This document shows, one piece after another, positions 57,123-64,000 of a stretch of 64,000 nucleotides of DNA. Below the pieces are notes generated by a model. The model did no database searches. It was not told the origin of the DNA and worked only from the letters and a program-made list of their open reading frames with translations. The translations under genes and the position numbers were made by a program. Every line of letters starts with the position of its first letter. The stretch's first letter is position 1. Where the stretch lies: NCBI GenBank assembly GCA_947179485.1, contig OX359246.1, forward strand, positions 10,540,001 through 10,604,000. Reading direction: 5' to 3'. Source of the stretch: Allacma fusca (taxonomy: Eukaryota > Arthropoda > Collembola > Symphypleona > Sminthuridae).

Positions 57123-58685
57123 TCACTAATCCCAAGGGAATTTTATGAAAATGAGATCCTGTTTGTATTTGGAAATTCAGCTCTGTTTTAAACTGTACCG
57201 ATGTGATTTGTTCGATTATGTAATTGATGGTTAAAGTTCCGGATGTGATTGTTTATTATAATTTAAACTTTGCGAATTTACTCAAAGTGATAATGATGTC
57301 ATCAATGCAATATTAAAAATTGTATTTGTAATTTCTACAATTTATTTTCAGTGAAGAGTGCTTTCTCTTGTTATTCATGTCTGTAGGTAAATGCTGTTAG
57401 AATTCCACAGCATTGGCCTTGATGAGCTTTGGGTCCAGAGTTGTTGAGTGGATGGAACAATCATTGAGAAGAACAAATAAAACTTGGTACCTCACTGTAA
57501 TGTAATTTTCCTTTCTACCGGTATGGGGCCAGGAGATAATTGTTACTATTAATCACGTTCACATTTTTATATAGTGAATTATATGAGCATTAGTTTGAAT
57601 TTTGTTCGAGTTGTGAAAACGTATTTTTGTTATGGGAAATAACATAAAAATTCAACTGAGTAACGGTCCCTTCGCAGGGTGAAAAATTTCTGAAACTTCA
57701 AATGTCTGCAGTGAGGACATTTACTAACCAGAATGAATTTACTGGTGGCCCATCAGTAGTTTTAGAGCTGGAAAGCAGGTGTTGTTAAACACTGGATTTG
57801 GGCACTGTCCCCCGACTCAACCAAAATAACGAAAAACACTCAGCTAGCACTTAACCAGCTTGTTATTTCTTTGCTGGCATTTCGTGACGAAATTATTGTT
57901 CCCATTGTCCCCCATTACAAATGTACTGCTGGTTTTCTGGCATTTCACTGTTAATGAACGAATGTGACCATGCATAAAACGGAACGTTTTTTTGAATTTT
58001 TCAGTTATGAATTACCACAATGAACAGTCACAAGAAATAAAACAAAGTTGTCTGGAAGTATACATCTTTTTTACTTTGGAATCGAATGGGCATTTCATCC
58101 ATAGTAAAAATTATAGTATTAACATTTTCAATGCCTAATTTTAAAATGTCAAATGGATAACTATTTAGGTTACTCACTTCATTAAATATTTTAACATTCA
58201 ATTTTAAATAGGCTGAGCTAGTAGAATCACATGTTTAAGAACTTTTTTAAGCCTGTATGATTCCTGGTTGTCGGAGACAGTGCATCGCTTGGGTTCGGGT
58301 AGTACCCGAGTGTTTGAGCACAGGTTCAGGTTCAAAATGGGTACGATGTTTAAGTACTCAAAGTGATTCGGTGCTTTATGTGTACCAGATATATGTATGT
58401 ATCCAAATATTTTTGAAAATACTAAAATGTTTACTCTTTTATTTGATTTCAAATAGGCCTTTGATATTCAATCCCAATAAATTTAATCAAATTATCAATA
58501 ATTTTTTTTTAAATTTTTGATAATGCATATTGAAATGACAGGGTCTAAACAATTCCAGCAAACTTCTAGTAGGACAAAAACTAAAAACAAAAGTGTTCTA
58601 CTTTGTAGCTCATTTGCAGATAAATACGTTGATTCAGTCACTGATAGATGGAATAATATTGATGTCTGAGATATTAATTCCAGGT
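57123..58685. other. Intergenic; short GGTTCGGG/GTACCCGAG patch at 58285-58350
   Basis: 57190-57250 continues the CRAL-TRIO B upstream flank (TTGATGGTTAAAGTTCCGG matches about 37258). Otherwise no gene. The patch near 58.3 kb is a worn motif-rich arm. Confidence 0.45.
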
Positions 58686-58689
58686 ATAT

Positions 58690-60045
58690 TCTTTGAAATG
58701 CATTCCAATGCATTGCTAATTCTATGAAATGCATTCAAAGGCATTGCTAAATTCTATAAAATATGCATTTAAAGGCATTGCTAAATTCTATAAAATATGC
58801 ATTTATAGGCATTGCTAAATTCTATAAAATATGCATTTATAGGCATTGCTAAATTCTATAAAATATGCATTTATAGGCATTGCTAAATTCTATAAAATAT
58901 GCATTTAAAGGCATTGCTAAATTCTATAAAATATGCATTTATAGGCATTGCTAAATTCTATAAAATATGCATTTAAAGGCATTGCTAAATTCTATAAAAT
59001 ATGCATTTAAAGGCATTGCTAAATTCTATAAAATATGCATTTATAGGCATTGCTAAATTCTATAAAATATGCATTTAAAGGCATTGCTAAATTCTATAAA
59101 ATATGCATTTAAAGGCATTGCTAAATTCTATAAAATATGCATTTATAGGCATTGCTAAATTCTATAAAATATGCATTTAAAGGCATTGCTAAATTCTATA
59201 AAATATGCATTTAAAGGCATTGCTAAATTCTATAAAATATGCATTTATAGGCATTGCTAAATTCTATAAAATATGCATTTATAGGCATTGCTAAATTCTA
59301 TAAAATATGCATTTATAGGCATTGCTAAATTCTATAAAATATGCATTTAAAGGCATTGCTAAATTCTATAAAATATGCATTTATAGGCATTGCTAAATTC
59401 TATAAAATATGCATTTAAAGGCATTGCTAAATTCTATAAAATATGCATTTAAAGGCATTGCTAAATTCTATAAAATATGCATTTAAAGGCATTGCTAAAT
59501 TCTATAAAATATGCATTTAAAGGCATTGCTAAATTCTATAAAATATGCATTTAAAGGCATTGCTAAATTCTATAAAATATGCATTTAAAGGCATTGCTAA
59601 ATTCTATAAAATATGCATTTAAAGGCATTGCTAAATTCTATAAAATATGCATTTAAAGGCATTGCTAAATTCTATAAAATATGCATTTATAGGCATTGCT
59701 AAATTCTATAAAATATGCATTTATAGGCATTGCTAAATTCTATAAAATATGCATTTAAAGGCATTGCTAAATTCTATAAAATATGCATTTAAAGGCATTG
59801 CTAAATTCTATAAAATATGCATTTAAAGGCATTGCTAAATTCTATAAAATATGCATTTAAATTCATTGCTAAATTCTATAAAATATGCATTTAAAGGCAT
59901 TTCTAAATTCTATGAAATTCAAAGGTATTGCTCAATTCTGTAAGAAATGCATTCCAAACATTGCTAAATTCTATGAGAAATGCATTCCAAACATTGCCAA
60001 ATTATATGAGAAATGCATTAAAAGGCACTGCTAATATCTATGAAA
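58690..60045. repeat. 34-bp satellite array, roughly 38-40 units
   Basis: A head-to-tail 34-bp unit (GCATTGCTAAATTCTATAAA followed by ATATGCATTTAAAG). The central 1.1 kb (58752-59890) is nearly uniform, about 33 units, differing mainly at one position (TTTAAAGG versus TTTATAGG). Units at both edges are more diverged (AAATGCATTCC forms), as expected for an array homogenised by unequal exchange. There are no spacers, so it is not CRISPR-like. Confidence 0.95.
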
Positions 60046-60335
60046 TACTAAACTATTTTTGATTAAGTTTTACAAAGGGATTCAAAAACAAGATTTCGGA
60101 AACGGCTTGTAGATTTGTCGATGTTTGTCGATTCATGACATCATCTTAACAACAGTGGTCTCAGGGAAACCAGTTCTGGAATACCATATGTTTCTGGTAA
60201 ATTAAGATATAGCAAAATTTTAAATATAGCTACAACAGAATTTGAAAATTTATGGATGAGTGCTACTAACCTACAGGTGAAGGTAACGGAATCAAAAAAC
60301 TGTAGGAACAAGAAAATTATTTGTTTTATGTTATA
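60046..60335. other. Flank paralogous to 49.28-49.57 kb
   Basis: Matches the segment downstream of the Tnp2-like element (GATTTGTCGATG, CTCAGGGAAACCAGTTCTGG). Non-coding. Confidence 0.6.
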
Positions 60336-61163
60336 CAGTAAAACCTGTATATAGTGGTTTCTCTAGGGTACCTAATATTTGACCACTATGTACAGTCACC
60401 ACTATACTCAGTATAGTGGTCATGGACCACTATATAGGGTGCATATATTAAATGAATATTTTAACTCGTTTAAGATGACATAATTGAAACGGTCGCATTT
60501 TGTTTACATAATCACTCATTTCTGACCGTTTAAAATTTTTCAACGTGTGGTAGCAAGATATTCTGTATAACGATAATTCTATATAGTAATTCTAAATATT
60601 GTTTTTGAATACTACGTGAAATAGCTACCAAATATCGTAAAATTACTTTATTATTGACGCCAGCAGATTCTCCGCAAATATAATTTAAACAATAATTATA
60701 ATGTTTCTTCTTCCAAGATTCAATCCAGCCATTGCTTGCTGGCTACCCTGCCTACCACTTTCACTTTGAAATTTTCCAATAATTCTAATATTCTCTATTT
60801 TTTTGAAACGGAAATCAAAGTGTTTTTGAACTGTGCGTGGTATGGAGGTATGGTACCGGGAATATGCTTTATTTAAGAAACCGTAATCTAGAATAATCTT
60901 AGAAATCTATAGAAATTATGAGCGACGATTTCGTGTGCATATGGTTTTAAATGCTGACCACTGTATTCAGTTCGAAGCATGTATTTCGTAATGAATGGAC
61001 ATAAGCCCGGGTCCATTATTGACAGGGGACCACTATAGAGAAAACCACTGTATACAGGGTTAACGTAATGTTAAAACATAGGGCGCATGACGGGGACACA
61101 TGATACTGGCCACTGTGAACAGGAGACCACTGTATAGGTGGTCACTATATACAGGTTTTACTG
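60336..61163. mobile_element. Pogo/Tigger-like non-autonomous element, TA target
   Basis: 828 bp with inverted ends CAGTAAAACCTGTATATAG and CTATATACAGGTTTTACTG, flanked by TA (60334-60335 and 61164-61165). The ends match the CAGTA-AACCTC-type termini of Tigger/pogo elements. The arms repeat GACCACTATA/TATAGTGGTC. There is no transposase ORF. The paralogous locus near 49.56 kb lacks it (empty site), confirming insertion after that duplication. Confidence 0.88.
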
Positions 61164-61339
61164 TATTCGTCAATATTTGGAGTATACCTACCAACCGCAA
61201 CCAAGCTTTCAAAATAATGCAGGACATAATGTTCGAAACTATACGACGTTTATAATTATATAATGTGTCTTACCCACAGAAATGATAACGGACTAGAATA
61301 ATTATTATTACTATGATTGAATGTTATTTTTATTATAAT

Positions 61340-61440
61340 TGGTTGTTGCGAATTGTGATTCATTGGCCGAGAGTAAGGAACCAATCAGTTTGGAATACAA
61401 AGATTATAAAAGGGTAATTTGTAAGTCAGAGGAGCCAGTC
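61340..61440 (+). promoter_or_regulatory. Candidate polymerase II promoter or LTR-like promoter
   Basis: Two CCAAT-type elements on opposite strands (ATTGGCCG near 61363 and CCAATCAG at 61381) precede a TATAAAAG box at 61405. A GTCAGAGGAGCCAGTCACTC start-region candidate lies 20-34 nt further on. No ORF follows within 600 bp. It could be the 5' end of a gene beyond a long 5' exon or a solo LTR; I saw no TG...CA ends or duplication. Confidence 0.35.
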
Positions 61441-61669
61441 ACTCTGAACAGTCGGGGACTCTAATTTGTAAAGAGTAGTTAGAATATAAAAAATATAAAT
61501 ATAGAATGACCGTGAAATAACGTATTAATGCTTGAAGTAAAGGAGTAGACCTGAGCCAAGCAATTCTTTTACAAATATTACATAACATAATTTTATTATT
61601 TACAATACAATATTTTCATTTCATAACCTAGCAATCACTGTAACTGCTACTGCAACTGTGCACATCTAA

Positions 61670-62590
61670 ATACTATAATTTGAAGATGATGATGAAGTTG
61701 AGAGAGGGGCATTTTTAAATCTTCGCTCTCTCCTACGCGCGCTTTATAGGTTCGCGAGTACACACTACAATGAAAGCTAATTGGCTTAATGGTATACCAA
61801 AGCATTATACAGTAGCAAGGGCGGTGATATTGTCACGGGCTACATTTCTAACAACTTCCTCACAGTTTCCTATTACAGTATGCTTTGCAAAGTTTGTAAA
61901 GAGAGTTAATAAATTTCCGTCATTTTTTAAATGACAACCTTTTGATAAAGTTGACATTTATTTTAACATGGAAAACAGCAGGTAGCTTTTTCTAGGGCTA
62001 AGTCTAAAGAAAATATCAAGGGCGTTGTAACTGATACTGCCGAACAAGGTGAAACAATGGGAAAAGGTGAAGGCATATTCAAAAATAATTAGGTTTTTAA
62101 TTTGACATTTTGTAATTTGTTTGATTTTTAATTATTTCAAAACATGGAGTAAAAAAGGTCTTACTAAGGCTATTGGCTTTCTTCATACTAGAATTTGAAG
62201 ATGAGAGTTTATTTTTAAAACATCACTCTCTCTCCTAAACGCGCCTTATTGGTTCGTGAGTAAAATTGCAAATTGTGTTTTTTAAGAAGTTCTGGAATAT
62301 TAGATTATATATAATCATACCAAAATTTATTTCAGAAGCAAGTGTCATTATTTAAAAAATATTCTATTTGAATTTTTTTTATTTCCGCAATAGAATTTTA
62401 ATGCTGGTGGATTAAGCCACTGGACTGCGTCGGTGTTGTTATTGGGAAATGGGGGTTTACCACTGGCGTAGACGGTGGCTGGATCAGCGATCTGATAGCA
62501 TAATTTGACGATGATGAAAGTTCGCTCTCCCTCTTTTAGACTAAAAACTCCTATCGGTTTACGATTACGAGTACCAATTACCTTAAAGGC
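61670..62590 (+). repeat. Three dispersed copies of an AATTTGAAGATGA...CTCTCTCC motif block
   Basis: Diverged copies at about 61676-61770, 62190-62275 and 62500-62585. They share AATTTGAAGATGA, a TCGCTCTCTCC or CACTCTCTCTCC segment, a CGCGCYTTAT stretch and GGTTCGYGAGTA (the third copy is most diverged). Spacing is 300-500 bp. No coding frame is conserved. Confidence 0.55.
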
Positions 62591-63480
62591 TAACTACGCG
62601 GCTTATTTGCGGAATGTAATATTAATGTATTTACAATTGCCGTTTTTTATTTTCTATTGGCTAAGTAGATGGCTGTTTATGCATCTCATTATCCACATAT
62701 TTTCTAGAATATTTACATATATGTAAAAGCAGTCAGTTATTTCTGACTCATGTGATATGTAACTGAACCAAGACTATGAAGACTATCGATGCCAGCGATA
62801 GCTGGCTGTGCAACGCTAGTTTTAACTATAACAACACATTTTAGATATTCAATCAAACTGTAGAACCAAAAATATTAATGTTATTTTCCGTTTTTACAAA
62901 TCCCATGCATTGCCATCTTGTAAGCTCCAATAAAGCTTAAGCCTGATCCCAAAAGAGACAAAACGCTTCTATTTCGTTTCACGTGAACTAATCCTTTCAA
63001 CACTTGCTGTCCTTATGACATATGTACATATATAGAAATGCATAGCAACTACAGAAAGTCATTCCTTAGCTATTTACATTATGAAATTATTTACATATTT
63101 AAACTATGATGAAGCAACCGTAATTTTGGAAAACAGTTTTTACCAATAACCCTATCCCGAGATAGCTTAAACTATAACGTTAACGTAAATAATTGTGGCA
63201 GAAACATTAAGGTTGTTCGTGGTAGAATGAGTAAGTGTGAATGAGAATTGACTTAGTAGTTCGTGTTTAATTTTAAAACTCAACAAGAATCTAAGAATTT
63301 TATTTCTAGTAAAAATGGCAGAGTGACGGCAGGAATAAATTGGAGAAAATGCTCTCCGATTCTAAAGACACAACCTTTTATAGCTGAGCTCTTTGAATAA
63401 GCTGACAAATTTGGATACAATAATGTTACAGAACTACTTTAAGTTATATTCACACAGCAAGGGAACAAATTGACCTAAAA
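62591..63480. other. Intergenic, nothing recognised
   Basis: AT-rich. No gene, repeat or element ends were seen. Confidence 0.4.
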
Positions 63481-63539
63481 TTAAAACATTACAATATTCA
63501 AGTTAAGGTGAGACAGGGAAAAGGTACCCATCAAAGGCA

Positions 63540-64000
63540 TAGATGCACATTTTCTTTCGCACTCGCACTCCACTCACACTCAATACATATTGAATGAACT
63601 GCACTCATCCTCACACTGGTATGGTAAAATATGTCAAGTCTGCACTCACACTCGTCCTCATGAGGACAGAAGACTAGAATTTGATACTCGCACTCGCACT
63701 CATGAGTGCATTTGATATGTATATATGTATGCATACCTGACTTATCTCACTGAACGATTGCGTTTCGTTTTTTGAGTAATAATTGTACAAAATTGTGTAT
63801 ACATACGATATATACAAGCCTAAAATTAAATTAAATTTTTTGTACTAGAGTGCAGAGTATTGCATTTTTTTAAAAAAACGTGTGTATATTTTTGTGTTCT
63901 CGTCCTCGCACTCATTAATAAACATATCTGTGGCATGTACTCGCACTCATGAATATAAGTGCACGGTTGTAATAACATGCACTCGTCCTCAAAGTAAACT
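63540..64000. repeat. CACTCGCACTC-motif arms, element running off the window
   Basis: Iterated CACTCGCACTC, CACTCATCCTC and CTCGTCCTCA in two blocks (63575-63710 and 63898-64000) around an AT-rich core. The layout is that of the motif-armed TIR elements elsewhere in the window. The right end is outside. Confidence 0.5.

Noticed and set aside
58690-60045. CRISPR-like array
   Set aside because: The 34-bp units abut directly with no spacers, and the DNA is eukaryotic; it is a satellite.
61260-61600. Solo LTR
   Set aside because: Promoter-like content fits, but I could not find TG...CA termini, a target duplication or a second copy, so I kept it only as a promoter candidate.
1-64000. tRNA and rRNA genes
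   Set aside because: I saw no B-box-like GGTTCGANTCC with a matching acceptor stem and no rRNA-like conserved stretches; a tRNAscan run would settle it.

Overview
The window is eukaryotic and AT-rich, with spliceosomal introns (GT-AG), and looks like an arthropod. It carries an insect-type gustatory receptor (Gr), a divergent ionotropic receptor (IR), and a local expansion of small secreted CRAL-TRIO (SEC14-like) proteins. That combination makes me favour a springtail (Collembola). This assignment is an inference from gene content; no species marker was seen.

Host genes. (1) A plus-strand array of secreted CRAL-TRIO genes lies between about 0.9 and 18.9 kb: a 5'-truncated copy (terminal exon 907-1100), two intact five-exon genes (5694-6996 and 10765-12083) and a copy broken by a 7-nt deletion (17549-18880). 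The flanks are duplicated too, so the array arose by tandem segmental duplication. (2) A three-exon Gr-like gene lies on the minus strand (22114-24836). (3) A single-exon IR of 735 aa lies on the minus strand (29381-31588), with decayed IR fragments near 28.1 and 14.8-15.1 kb. (4) A second pair of CRAL-TRIO genes lies on the minus strand (34958-36086 and 50494-51627), again with duplicated flanks and a shared core-promoter-like block.

Mobile DNA occupies much of the rest. I could delimit several non-autonomous elements with terminal inverted repeats (TIRs) and 8-bp target-site duplications (TSDs), as in hAT elements: 2639-4368, 15780-17438, 19022-19892, 21166-22080, 26671-27061, 43941-45453, 44365-44649 and 52910-57114, plus 7495-8712 with an imperfect TSD. 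A TA-flanked pogo/Tigger-like element sits at 60336-61163 and a small one at 21437-21612. A PIF/Harbinger element (about 53606-56434) carries a frameshifted DDE transposase and a Myb/SANT-like gene, nested inside a hAT-like element. A cassette at about 38.0-42.7 kb holds an intact six-exon DUF4806-type gene followed 50 bp later by a Tnp2-like transposase with one frameshift. A second, decayed Tnp2-like element (43456-49248) contains a hAT-like element that itself contains a smaller one. A 34-bp satellite fills about 58.69-60.04 kb.

The most striking pattern is that almost every TIR element here has arms built from many copies of one short motif, and the motif differs from family to family (GGGTAC, CAAGTT, GAATTGAAT, AAATGCC, AAATCCCTG, GGGAGGGAC, ACGAGA, TATAGGAA, TGACAATT and others). 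Exon models were derived by hand from frame, splice sites and paralogue comparison. No database search was possible.
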